Assembly (NCBI RefSeq): GCF_000620785.1
Contig: NZ_JIAI01000002.1
Span: 62,001 to 126,000, forward strand
Source of the DNA: Actinospineispora acaciae DSM 45401
GTDB lineage: Bacteria; Actinomycetota; Actinomycetes; Mycobacteriales; Pseudonocardiaceae
Length of the DNA stretch: 64,000 bases
Direction of reading: 5' to 3'
The position numbers were made by a program, and so were the translations under genes. The notes under the pieces are model-generated. The model did not search any database, was not told the DNA's origin, and saw only the letters and a list, made by a program, of their open reading frames with translations. Below are positions 8,079 through 17,188 of this stretch, piece after piece; position 1 is the stretch's first letter; the number at the start of each line of letters is the position of its first letter.

Positions 8079-8672
8079 TCAGTCGAACGACGCCACCAGC
8101 GCGTCCACCTCGGCCTGGTCCGGTCCCTTCGAGCGGGCGTTCGGGCGGGCTCCGGTCGTGTAGCCGACGAGCAGGAGCAGCTCGTCGGGCCGAGGGGCGT
8201 CCGGGACGGCGACGGTGATGGTGTCCATCGCGTCCAGGTCCCAGCCCTGGTCGAGCGGCCCGACGAGGACGTCGATCGAGCCGCCGGCGGTACCGATCTT
8301 CGCGTTGCCCGGGATCAGCATCCGCCCGCGCCGCAGGGTGGCCCGCATGGCCATGCCCAACCTCGGGTGAATCAGCGCGGCGCCGTGTTCAGGGTCGCCG
8401 CCCGTACCGATGAGCGCCGCCTTGCCGTACGCGCGGATCGCCGCCGGGTCGCCGATCCGGTCGAGCGCCCGCGTGGTCAGCTCGACCCCGAGCTGCTCGG
8501 ACAGCTCGACCAGCGGCGTGAGGTCCGTCGGCGCGGGCGTGCCGGCCAGCGGGTTCGGAGCCACCGCGCCCACCACGACGCGGGTCAGCGGCGGGGACAC
8601 CGGGAGCCCCGACTCCGCATGAACCTGCTCCTCGAACTGTACGAACTTGCGGACATTCATCCGAGTGGCCAC
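8079..8672 (-). CDS. Amino acid synthesis family (PF06684-like) protein
   Basis: A 197-residue protein resembling the small 'amino acid synthesis' family, whose fold is like chorismate mutase but whose enzyme activity is not established. Recognisable blocks are the N-terminal MNVRKFVQFEEQVHAESG, VVVGAVAPNPLAG, LTTRALDRIGDPAAIRAYGKAALIG, EHGAALIHPRLG, and the ending VPDAPRPDELLLLVGYTTGARPNAR. These match the family pattern of a YGKxAxxG centre and a PDAPR(P/A)DE tail along the whole length. The GTG at 8672 follows AAGGAGG by four bases; an ATG four codons downstream is possible. In other genomes such genes accompany amidohydrolases or NCS1 transporters. Here it is isolated. Confidence 0.7.
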   Translation of the reverse strand: MATRMNVRKFVQFEEQVHAESGLPVSPPLTRVVVGAVAPNPLAGTPAPTDLTPLVELSEQLGVELTTRALDRIGDPAAIRAYGKAALIGTGGDPEHGAALIHPRLGMAMRATLRRGRMLIPGNAKIGTAGGSIDVLVGPLDQGWDLDAMDTITVAVPDAPRPDELLLLVGYTTGARPNARSKGPDQAEVDALVASFD

Positions 8673-9258
8673 GTCGCCTCCTTGCGCCTGTGTCCAGGAG
8701 AGTAGCCACTTTGCGGCGGTCCAGTGGCCGGGTTCGAGGGCGTAGCCTCCGCACCCATGCAGCGGATCGCCGTCATCGGCTGCGGCGGGTCCGGCAAGAC
8801 CCACCTGGCCCGGCGGCTCGCCGCCGTGCTCGACCTGCCGTTGACCCACCTGGACGGCGCCTACTACGACTCCGGGTGGAACCCGCTGCCGCAGGACGAG
8901 TTCGCCGCGCTGCAACGCACGATGGTGACCCGGCCACGATGGATCATCGAGGGCAACTATGCCGGCACCCTGCCGATCCGGCTGGCCTCGGCCGACACCG
9001 TGATCTTCCTCGACCTTCCGGCGATCACCTGCCTGGCCGGGATCGTGCGGCGCAGGTGGCGCTACCGAGGAGGCCAGCACCCGGAAGCCGGCGTCTACGA
9101 CCGCATCACCTGGAGCTTCGTCCGCTACATCCTCGGTTACCGCTCCACCATGCGCCCCCGTGTTCGGCGCCTGCTGGCCGAGCACGCCCCGCACGCCCGG
9201 CTGGTCACCCTGACCAGCCGCCGCCGCGCCGCCCGGCTGGTGGCCCGGCTTCGGGCCT

Positions 9259-10332
<1,074 letters not shown>

Positions 10333-10551
10333 GATGGTCTCCCTCCGCGGGCTCCCGCCGATGCGGGAATCTTGTTTCGAGCTTAACGCAGGGAAACGAG
10401 CCAGAAAAAGGGTTCGAGGCGATGTGCTAACCAATATCGCCGATGTTACGAATGTGACGGTTCGAAACCGGAGCGGCCCGTGTCGCCGGCGACGGTCGAC
10501 CATTGACAAAGCGTTCGTCGACGCGCTAAGGCCGAGGTCGAGAATGCGTTT

Positions 10552-10580
10552 CACCAGATGGTGCGTTTCACTAGATGGTG
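10552..10580. promoter_or_regulatory. Tandem palindromic operator candidate
   Basis: CACCA-GA-TGGTG (10552-10563) is a perfect inverted repeat. A near copy, CACTA-GA-TGGTG, lies at 10569-10580, exactly 17 bp away. Both share the upstream GCGTTT. Repeated dyads with this spacing look like cooperative repressor or activator sites. The regulator is unknown. Confidence 0.5.
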
Positions 10581-10910
10581 CACTTGTTCGGATCCCCGAT
10601 CGTCGCGCCGGCGGTCGTGTCGCCGACCGGACGGGGCGCGGCGCGGCGGCCGGCCACGACGACGGCGAGCGCGCGCCCAGCCCGTCGAGGCCGACCCCAC
10701 CGCGCGTTCGCCCCTTGCCGGAGCCCGGGCGCCGAGCGGTGGATCGCGTCGCACTCAACACTTCCTTTCGTTTGGACAAATTGGTCGGGCACGACATGTC
10801 TCCCAATGTTGTGTGCGACAGTTCTCCAATATAGCGAAAGTGTGCGAGCGGATTAGTGGATAACGGGACTGGAGATAGGTGTGTGGCCGGAGATGATGTG
10901 CCACCGCCGC

Positions 10911-10938
10911 TTGACCTGTGAGGCGCAGTGGGTATCCT
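10911..10938 (+). promoter_or_regulatory. Candidate sigma-70-type promoter for the cluster
   Basis: TTGACC and TATCCT are separated by 16 bp and lie about 110 bp upstream of the exporter start. This is a reasonable -35/-10 pair for an actinomycete housekeeping-type promoter. It is a by-eye call. Confidence 0.35.
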
Positions 10939-11046
10939 GGCGACGCATCGCCGAAGAGTGGTCGGCCGAAGTCGGGCCGGCGACCACCAATTCCGTGATA
11001 ATGGTGTGCCCTGCCGTGCGACGGTGAGAAGGACGGAGTTTGTTCT

Positions 11047-12414
11047 ATGCCTGTCGAGCATCGGCGGGGTGTTGTGGCGCTCGCGTTGACGGCGGCTTTC
11101 ATGGTTTTCGTCGACGGTACGATCGTGCACCTCACGCTGGCGCAGTTGGCCTCGCAGCTGCACGCGTCGCGTTCGGACCTGGAATGGGTCGTCGACGCTT
11201 ATACGTTGTCCTTTGCGGCCGTGATGTTGGGGGCCGGCGCGGTCACCGATGCGTTGGGGGCGAAGCGCGCTTTCGTCACCGGCCTGCTCGTGTTCACCGC
11301 CGCCTCGGCGGTCTGCGCGGCGGCCGGGTCGATGCTGGTGCTGAACCTCGCGCGGCTGGTTCAGGGGGCGGGCTCGGCGCTGCTGTTGCCCAGCGCGCTG
11401 GTGCTGGCCACCGCGAGCGCGGCCGACGAGCGCGCGCGGCATCGGCTGGTGGGCTGGTGGGCGTCCGCGGCGGGGGTGGGCATGGCGGTCGGGCCGCTGT
11501 TCGGCGGGGCGCTGGTCTCGCTGGCGGACTGGCGGGCCGTCTTCGCGGTCAACGTGGTGATCGGCATCCTGGCCGTCGGGTGGAGCCTGCGCGCGATACC
11601 CGCGGTGCCGGCAAAAGAGCGGCACCGCCTCGATGTCGCCGGGGTGGGCGCGGCGACGGTCCTGATCGGCGGCCTGGTGTTCGCGCTCATCGAAGGCCCG
11701 GTCCGGGGCTGGGGCAGCCCTCCGGTCCTCGCCGCCGCCGGGCTGGCCGTCGCGGGTGTCCTCGGCTTCGTGGTGGCCGAACGGTCGGTGCGGGCACCGT
11801 TGCTGCCGGTCGGTGTCTACTCCGACCGCGGCTTCGTCACCGCCGCCGTCCAAGGGGCGCTGTTCAACTTCGCGTTCTACGGGCTGCTGTTCGCGATGAG
11901 CCTGATGCTCCAGCAGGGCCGTGGGCTCGACGCGTTGACCAGCGGGTTGTTGTTCCTGCCGCTCACCGGGCTGATCCCGGTGGGCACGATGTGCGCGGCA
12001 CCGTTCGCGCAGCGCGTCGGCCGGCGCGCGGTGCTCGGGATCGGACAGGCGGCCCTGGCCGTCACGCTGCTGGCCGTGGCGTGGGCCGGCACCGCACCCG
12101 CGCTCTGGCCCCTGGTCGTCGCCCTGGTGCCCACCGGGCTCAGCGCCGGCCTGCTGGCCCCGACGATGATCTCCCAGTCGATCGCCGCCGTGGAACCCGC
12201 GCTGCACGGCGCGGCATCCGCCGCGTTCAACACCTGCCGTCAGGTCGGCGCCGCGATCGGCATCGCCATCTTCGGCCCCGTCCTGGGGACCGCACAGGGC
12301 CTCGCGAGCGGGTTCGTGGCCTGTGTCGTCGTCAGCGCCGCCGCGACCGCGGCCGCGCTCGTACTGACCTCCCTGGTCCGGCCGGCCCCGGCCGTGAAGG
12401 CGCTGGCGGCCTGA
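11047..12414 (+). CDS. MFS drug:H+ antiporter, DHA2/EmrB-QacA family
   Basis: A 455-residue, highly hydrophobic protein of about 14 transmembrane helices. Family marks are the helix-1 segment VDGTIVHLTLAQLASQL, LEWVVDAYTLSFAAVMLGAGAVTDALGAKRAF (the QacA/EmrB WVVxxYxL plus loop motif A), RLVQGAGSALLLPSAL, and GWWASAAGVGMAVGPLFGGALV (antiporter motif C), with a final QVGAAIGIAIFGPVLG. DHA2 members export drugs and natural products. It is the first gene of the A-PCP cluster, 45 bp before the next start, so it is the likely exporter and self-resistance gene of the product. The ribosome site AAGGACGGAG lies eight bases before the ATG. Confidence 0.88.
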   Translation: MPVEHRRGVVALALTAAFMVFVDGTIVHLTLAQLASQLHASRSDLEWVVDAYTLSFAAVMLGAGAVTDALGAKRAFVTGLLVFTAASAVCAAAGSMLVLNLARLVQGAGSALLLPSALVLATASAADERARHRLVGWWASAAGVGMAVGPLFGGALVSLADWRAVFAVNVVIGILAVGWSLRAIPAVPAKERHRLDVAGVGAATVLIGGLVFALIEGPVRGWGSPPVLAAAGLAVAGVLGFVVAERSVRAPLLPVGVYSDRGFVTAAVQGALFNFAFYGLLFAMSLMLQQGRGLDALTSGLLFLPLTGLIPVGTMCAAPFAQRVGRRAVLGIGQAALAVTLLAVAWAGTAPALWPLVVALVPTGLSAGLLAPTMISQSIAAVEPALHGAASAAFNTCRQVGAAIGIAIFGPVLGTAQGLASGFVACVVVSAAATAAALVLTSLVRPAPAVKALAA

Positions 12415-12459
12415 CGGCCGGGCGCGTGAGTAGTCAACCCCGGCACAGAAGGAGATTCG

Positions 12460-14217
12460 ATGCCGTCGACCGAGCGGAAACTGCTGCACAGCATTCTGGA
12501 GGACCGAGTAGCGGACGATGTCGCGGTCCGCGACAGGAATGGTTCGCTCACCTACCGCGACCTCGACCGCCGCTCGCTCCGATTAGCGGCCTCGCTCCAG
12601 GACCGGGGCGTGGGTCTCGAAACGCCCGTCGGGGTGTGCGTCGGGCGGTCGGTGGACCTCGCCGTCGCATTCTTCGGCGTGGTGCGGGCCGGTGGTGCCT
12701 ACGTCCCGCTCGATCCCGCTAACCCCGCCGACCGCCTGGACTGGATGGCAACGGACGCCGGCATCGGCCTGGTCGTGACGGACACCAAGAACAGCGATCT
12801 GCTGCCTCGCTCGGTGGCGGGCTTGCTGGTCGACCAGGACCTCGACGGTCCGGCGCCGGCGTGGCGGCCGATATCCGACCAGCCCGCCGAGAGCCTGGCG
12901 TACATCATCTACACCTCAGGCAGCACGGGCCGCCCCAAAGGCGTCATGGTCTCCCATGAGAATGCGCTCGGGCTCGTTCGCGCGCAGTGCGAGTCCGAGC
13001 TCGTCCCGGCGGGTTCGAACATTCTCGGGTTCGCCCCGATCGGCTTCGACGCGTCGATCTGGGAGATCCTCATGGCGGTCGGCCACGGCGCTCCGCTGCA
13101 CTACGTCGACGGCGTCGACGACCTGGCCACCGCGAAGGACTGCGTTGCCACGCTGGTGCCCTCGGTCCTGGAGCTGCTCGACCCGTCGGCCATGAGCTTC
13201 ACCCATGTCGTCTCGGTGGGGGAGCGGCTGGACGCATCCCTGGCCGAGCGGTGGTCGAAGGCGGCGCCGGTCTCCAACGCCTACGGGCCGGCGGAGGCAA
13301 CTGTGTGGGCCACGCTCTCGGAACGGCTCACGCGTTTCGATGAGGAGCCCGGCATCGGCGGCGCCCGGAGCGGCTGCACGGTGCACCTCGTGGACGGCTC
13401 GGGACGGTTGGCCGCCCCGGGCGAGGTCGGTGAGCTGTGCATCGGGGGGAACGGTGTGAGCAGGGGGTATCTCGGCCGGCCCGGGTTGACGGCCGCGCGC
13501 TTCCAGCCCAACCCCTGGGGGCCGGCGGGAAGCCGCCTGTACCGCACCGGCGATCTTGCCCGGCAGCGGCCCGACGGGACCTACGAGTTTCGCGGGCGGA
13601 TCGACGACCAGGTGAAGATCGGCGGCCGCCGGGTGGAGCTCGGCGAGATCGAGTGCGCGCTGCGAGCGCTGCAGGGGGTCGAGGACGCGCGCGTGGTCCT
13701 CGGCGAGCACGGGCTGGTGGCCGCGGTGAGGACCGGCGACTTCGCCGGGACCGACGAGCAGATGGTCAAGTCGCTCAGGAGCCGGCTGCCCGAGCACATG
13801 GTCCCCACCTCGATCTTCCGGGTGGAGTCGTTCCCGCTGACCGTCAACGGGAAGCTCGACACCGCCGTCCTCCTGGAGCGGATGCCGGCGCCGGATGCGC
13901 ACCCCGCCTTCGACCATCCGGCTCATGCGCTGGTGGCGGCGCTGTGGGCGAACGCGCTCGGGGTGTCGCACGTCGACCTCGACGACAACTTCTTCAGCCT
14001 CGGCGGGCACTCGCTGTCGGCCAGCCGGCTGATCGCGCAACTGCGCGCCACCCTGGGCGTCCCCATCCCGGTTCGCAGCTTGTTCCGGTCGCCGGTGTTG
14101 CGCGCGTTCCTCGACCAGGTCGTGGAACCCGCCATCCGCGGACATCGGGGCGCCGACGATGACGAGACCTATTGGGAAGACCTGCTTCGCGGGTTGTTCC
14201 CGACCGAGGAGAGGTGA
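12460..14217 (+). CDS. Stand-alone NRPS adenylation-PCP didomain
   Basis: A 585-residue loading didomain with no condensation or thioesterase domain. The adenylation domain spans about 1-480: the A3 loop IIYTSGSTGRPKG at 149-161, A4 FDASIWE near 196, A5 NAYGPAE at 273-279, A8 RIDDQVKIGGRRVELGEIE, and A10 NGK with Lys near 465. A peptidyl carrier domain follows, with LGGHSLSA and the phosphopantetheine Ser near 518. Read by eye, the specificity residues are D-A-W-T-V-V-A-V-W-K. This resembles codes for aromatic amino acids such as the phenylalanine code of GrsA, but the assignment is tentative. A-PCP plus P450 plus thioesterase is the known arrangement for beta-hydroxylating a carrier-bound amino acid (NovH/NovI, NikP1/NikQ/NikP2, the vancomycin beta-hydroxytyrosine genes). 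AGAAGGAG precedes the ATG. Confidence 0.9.
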   Translation: MPSTERKLLHSILEDRVADDVAVRDRNGSLTYRDLDRRSLRLAASLQDRGVGLETPVGVCVGRSVDLAVAFFGVVRAGGAYVPLDPANPADRLDWMATDAGIGLVVTDTKNSDLLPRSVAGLLVDQDLDGPAPAWRPISDQPAESLAYIIYTSGSTGRPKGVMVSHENALGLVRAQCESELVPAGSNILGFAPIGFDASIWEILMAVGHGAPLHYVDGVDDLATAKDCVATLVPSVLELLDPSAMSFTHVVSVGERLDASLAERWSKAAPVSNAYGPAEATVWATLSERLTRFDEEPGIGGARSGCTVHLVDGSGRLAAPGEVGELCIGGNGVSRGYLGRPGLTAARFQPNPWGPAGSRLYRTGDLARQRPDGTYEFRGRIDDQVKIGGRRVELGEIECALRALQGVEDARVVLGEHGLVAAVRTGDFAGTDEQMVKSLRSRLPEHMVPTSIFRVESFPLTVNGKLDTAVLLERMPAPDAHPAFDHPAHALVAALWANALGVSHVDLDDNFFSLGGHSLSASRLIAQLRATLGVPIPVRSLFRSPVLRAFLDQVVEPAIRGHRGADDDETYWEDLLRGLFPTEER

Positions 14218-14226
14218 CACGGCCGA

Positions 14227-14421
14227 ATGGACGGAGAATGGACGGTTCTGGTCAACTCGGAGGAGCAGTACGGGCTCTTCCCGTCAGATCTTCCACCCCC
14301 CGCCGGTTGGAGGTCCGCCGGCCGCGTGGGCACCGAGGCGGAATGCGTGGCATTCGTGGACGAACAGTGGACCGACATGCGACCCCGGAGCGTCCGGTAT
14401 GCACGAGATGCAGCTTCCTAA
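14227..14421 (+). CDS. MbtH-like NRPS chaperone
   Basis: A 64-residue protein with the MbtH signature: NSEEQYGLFPSDLPPPAGW at the N-terminal half, the paired Trp/Gly positions of GWRSAGRVGTEAECVAFV, and the family-defining WTDMRPRSVR near the C-terminus. MbtH-like proteins bind adenylation domains and raise their solubility and activity. One difference is that the usual SLWP block reads GLFP, with Phe in place of Trp. The gene starts 10 bp after the A-PCP gene, behind GAGGAG, and overlaps the next gene by 23 bp. The partner adenylation domain is almost certainly the one encoded directly upstream. Confidence 0.9.
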   Translation: MDGEWTVLVNSEEQYGLFPSDLPPPAGWRSAGRVGTEAECVAFVDEQWTDMRPRSVRYARDAAS

Positions 14422-15166
14422 CGGCCTGCTGGTTCAGCAGGTGAACCCCGGTGAGACGGCTCTTCTGTACCGGGACATCTTCACCGAGCGGTGCTACATG
14501 CGGCGACGGCTGTCCCTGAACCCGGGCGACACCGTGTTCGATGTCGGCGCGAACATCGGCATGGCCGCGCTGTTCTTCCACCTCGAGTGTCCGGGCCTGA
14601 CGTTCCACGTCTTCGAGCCGGCCCCGATTCCGTACGCGGCACTCATCGCGAACCTGGCCGCGCACGGGCTGTCCGCCCATCCGAGCCGGTGTGCCCTCGG
14701 CGAGAGCCCGGGCGTAGGGCGGCTCACCTACTATCCCGACTCCACCGTGATGTCGGGCCTGTACGCGGATGCCGAGGCGGAGGCGGCCCTGACCCGTACC
14801 TACCTGACGCGCAGCGGGTTCGACTCCGACGACGTGCGGGAGATGCTGTCCGGGCGGCACGAGAACACGGTGATGAACTGCCCGGTCCAAACGCTCTCCG
14901 CCGTGATCGCCGCGCGCGGTGTCGAATCCATCGACCTGCTGAAACTCGACGTCGAGAAGAGCGAGCTGGACGTGCTGCGCGGGCTGGACGAGCGGGACTG
15001 GCCGAAAGTGCGCCAGGTCGTCGCCGAGGTGCACGACATCGGCGGCGCGCTGAAGTCCTTCACGGCGCTGTTGGAGGTGCACGGTTTCGACGTGGAAACG
15101 GAGCAGGACGAGCTGCTCCGGGGCACCGAGATCTTCGAGGTGTTCGCATTCCGGAAGGGCGGCTGA
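14399..15166 (+). CDS. FkbM-family SAM-dependent methyltransferase
   Basis: A 255-residue methyltransferase of the FkbM family. SAM-binding motif I is DTVFDVGANIGMAALFF, motif II is the acidic end of FHVFEPAPIPYAAL, and the later IDLLKLDVEKSELDVLRGL is the FkbM-typical KxDVExxExxVLxG block. FkbM enzymes mostly O-methylate hydroxyl groups on natural products. A likely target here is the hydroxyl put in by the neighbouring P450, or the carboxylate; this is inference. The ATG at 14399 lies within the end of the MbtH gene and no better ribosome site is apparent; a second ATG is at 14408. The P450 gene follows after 3 bp. Confidence 0.85.
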   Translation: MHEMQLPNGLLVQQVNPGETALLYRDIFTERCYMRRRLSLNPGDTVFDVGANIGMAALFFHLECPGLTFHVFEPAPIPYAALIANLAAHGLSAHPSRCALGESPGVGRLTYYPDSTVMSGLYADAEAEAALTRTYLTRSGFDSDDVREMLSGRHENTVMNCPVQTLSAVIAARGVESIDLLKLDVEKSELDVLRGLDERDWPKVRQVVAEVHDIGGALKSFTALLEVHGFDVETEQDELLRGTEIFEVFAFRKGG

Positions 15167-15169
15167 CCG

Positions 15170-16366
15170 GTGAGTGACGATATCGCCGACCCCGCGCTCT
15201 ACGAGTCCGGCGACCCGGTGGCGGTGTGGGCACGGCTGCGAGCCACCACGCCGGTGTTCTGGAACGAGCACCCGCCAGGCCCTGGTTTCTGGGCGGTCAT
15301 GGCGTACGAGCCCGCGCTGGAGGTCTACCGCAACACCGACGCGTTCACCTCCGAGCTGGGCATGCGGATCGACTCCGACCCGGCCGCGATCAGGGCGGCG
15401 GCGGGCAAGATGCTGATCGTCACCGACCCGCCGGCACATCAGCAGCTGCGGCAGGTGATGAACTCCGCGTTCCTGCCCCGCGTCGTCGCCACGCTCACCG
15501 AGTCGATGCGCACGGTGATCGAGCCGCTGGTGGCGGCGGCGCTGCGCAGGGACAGCCTCGACTTCGTGAGCGAGGTCGCCGCCGTGCTCCCGGCGGCGAT
15601 CATCTGCGACATCATGAACGTCCCTCGGGCGGATCGCTCGACGATGGTCGAGCTGACCAGCAAGGCGTTCGGGGCCTCGGTCGGCGCCGACACTCGGTGC
15701 CCGGCGGGACAGTTGGGCCGAACCGAGGCGCACGCCGAGATCTTCGCCTACTTCGGCGAGCTGATCGAGCGGCGCCGGCGCGACGCCGGCGACGACGTGA
15801 TCAGCGCGCTGGTCGGGGGCGAGATGAACGGCAGAAAGCTGACCGACACCGAAGTCCTGATGAACTGCGACGGGCTGCTCACCGGGGCGAACGAGACGAC
15901 CCGACACGCCTCGGCGGCCGGCCTCATAGCGCTCATCGACAACCCCGGGGAATGGCACCGGCTGCGCAACGGCGAAATCGGGCTCGACTCCGCCGTCGAG
16001 GAGGTCCTCCGGTACACCAGCCCGGCGTTGCACGTCATGCGGGTGGCCACGAAGGATGTGATGGTCGGGGGCCAGCTCGTGCGCGCCGGCGATTCCGTGG
16101 CCGTCTGGAACTCCTCGGCCAACCGCGACGAGACGGTTTTCCCGAACCCCGACACGTTCGACCTCGGCCGGTCGCCGAACCGGCACCTGACGTTCGGCAT
16201 CGGCCCCCATTTCTGCCTGGGTGCGACGCTGGCGCGGGTAGAGCTGAGGGTGTTGTTGGAGGTCCTCGGGCGCCGGGTCTCGCGCATGGAGCTGGCCGGG
16301 CCGGTGCGGCGGATGCGGTCCAACTTCATGTGGGGAATAGACCATCTACCGGTTTCCCTCGCCTGA
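15170..16366 (+). CDS. Cytochrome P450
   Basis: A 398-residue soluble bacterial P450. The I-helix reads TGANETTRH at about 238-246, with the acid-alcohol type pair replaced by Glu-Thr-Thr. The K-helix ExxR is in VEEVLRY, and the heme loop is FGIGPHFCLG with the axial Cys near 349. The N-terminal part, with LIVTDPPAHQQLRQVMN, resembles P450s that act on carrier-protein-bound amino acids. By analogy with NovI and NikQ it probably hydroxylates the beta carbon of the aminoacyl group on the upstream PCP. That is inferred from gene order, not shown. No ferredoxin or reductase is in the cluster, so electrons must come from elsewhere. The GTG start at 15170 is 3 bp after the methyltransferase stop. 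Confidence 0.88.
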   Translation: MSDDIADPALYESGDPVAVWARLRATTPVFWNEHPPGPGFWAVMAYEPALEVYRNTDAFTSELGMRIDSDPAAIRAAAGKMLIVTDPPAHQQLRQVMNSAFLPRVVATLTESMRTVIEPLVAAALRRDSLDFVSEVAAVLPAAIICDIMNVPRADRSTMVELTSKAFGASVGADTRCPAGQLGRTEAHAEIFAYFGELIERRRRDAGDDVISALVGGEMNGRKLTDTEVLMNCDGLLTGANETTRHASAAGLIALIDNPGEWHRLRNGEIGLDSAVEEVLRYTSPALHVMRVATKDVMVGGQLVRAGDSVAVWNSSANRDETVFPNPDTFDLGRSPNRHLTFGIGPHFCLGATLARVELRVLLEVLGRRVSRMELAGPVRRMRSNFMWGIDHLPVSLA

Positions 16367-16375
16367 GGAGCGGCG

Positions 16376-17188
16376 TTGAGCGAGAACCTGGGTTCGACCT
16401 GGCTGTGGGAGCCGCGCCCCCGGCCACCGAGTACGAGCGCGACGCTCGTACTGCTACCTCATTCGGGCGCGATGGCGCAGGCCTATGCGAACTGGGCGGA
16501 CTGGTTCTCCGACGACATCCGCCTGGTGGCCGCGCAGTACCCCGGCCGGGGACAGCGTTTCTCGGAAGAACACGCCACTGACCTCAACGACCTTGCCGGC
16601 CCGCTGGCGGCGGTGCTGGCGCGTGAGCCGGGGCCGCTCTTCGTGTTCGGGCACAGTTTGGGCGGCCTTGTCGGGTTCGAGGTCTGCTGGCGGCTACAAA
16701 GGATGGGGCGCGGCCCGGACGGGTTCTTTCCGTCGGCCACGCCGGCGGCGCACCAGAGCCATTCCTTGCGCGCACCGAGCGAGGCGGAGCTGGTGGCACA
16801 GCTTCTCGACCGCGGCGGAATGGATCGCGTCGCACTGGAGGACCCGGATCTCCTGGACCTGGTTCTGCGGGCCTGCCTGGCCGACTGGGCGATGACGGCG
16901 TCGTACCGGTACGGCGCCGAGCGCCGGGTCCTTGAATGCCCGATCGTCGCATTCGGTGGGGCCGAGGACTCGGCGGTGCCGGGCGCGCTGCTCGGTGGCT
17001 GGGCGGAGTTGACGGCGGGTCCGAGCGAAACGCACGTGCTGGACGGTGGCCATTTCTATTTCGACGGTCAGATGGCCGCGCTGACCGGGCATCTCCGGCG
17101 ACATATGAGAGCGCAACGGCATGAGGAAGACCATGACATCGAGGACAACGAGCAACCACGAGGGCATTCGCCTTCGTACGCTGAGTGA
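16376..17188 (+). CDS. Type II thioesterase
   Basis: A 270-residue alpha/beta hydrolase of the external (type II) thioesterase family. Key parts are LVLLPHSGAMAQAYANWADWF, the oxyanion/substrate segment AAQYPGRGQRF, the nucleophile elbow FGHSLGG with Ser near 94, and the catalytic His near 226 in DGGHFYFDG. In A-PCP/P450 systems such a thioesterase releases the modified amino acid from the carrier; general proofreading is the alternative. The TTG at 16376 was chosen because GAGGAG ends five bases upstream. The C-terminal 20 or so residues are hydrophilic and overlap the next gene by 68 bp, which starts in another frame, so the two are tightly coupled. Confidence 0.85.
   Translation: MSENLGSTWLWEPRPRPPSTSATLVLLPHSGAMAQAYANWADWFSDDIRLVAAQYPGRGQRFSEEHATDLNDLAGPLAAVLAREPGPLFVFGHSLGGLVGFEVCWRLQRMGRGPDGFFPSATPAAHQSHSLRAPSEAELVAQLLDRGGMDRVALEDPDLLDLVLRACLADWAMTASYRYGAERRVLECPIVAFGGAEDSAVPGALLGGWAELTAGPSETHVLDGGHFYFDGQMAALTGHLRRHMRAQRHEEDHDIEDNEQPRGHSPSYAE

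Larger units (their letters stand above)
10333..11046. other. Long divergent intergenic region
   Basis: This is 714 bp between the SMP-30-like gene and the exporter that heads the biosynthetic cluster. No convincing gene was found; the short reading frames lack ribosome sites or recognisable protein features. It holds two 17-bp direct units with inner palindromes (10552-10580), an unusually GC-rich stretch at about 10590-10740, and an AT-richer part at 10750-10860 with a candidate promoter further on. Its length suggests complex control of the cluster. Confidence 0.6.

Noticed and set aside
10551-11135. Several short frames of 65-130 codons on both strands in the long intergenic region
   Set aside because: No ribosome sites, no family resemblance, and heavy overlap with each other.
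10333-12489. N-terminal extension of the SMP-30-like gene through the cluster promoter and exporter gene
   Set aside because: The Tat signal and lipobox begin exactly at the ATG at 10332, with a ribosome site just before it; upstream residues are shadow sequence of the exporter gene.
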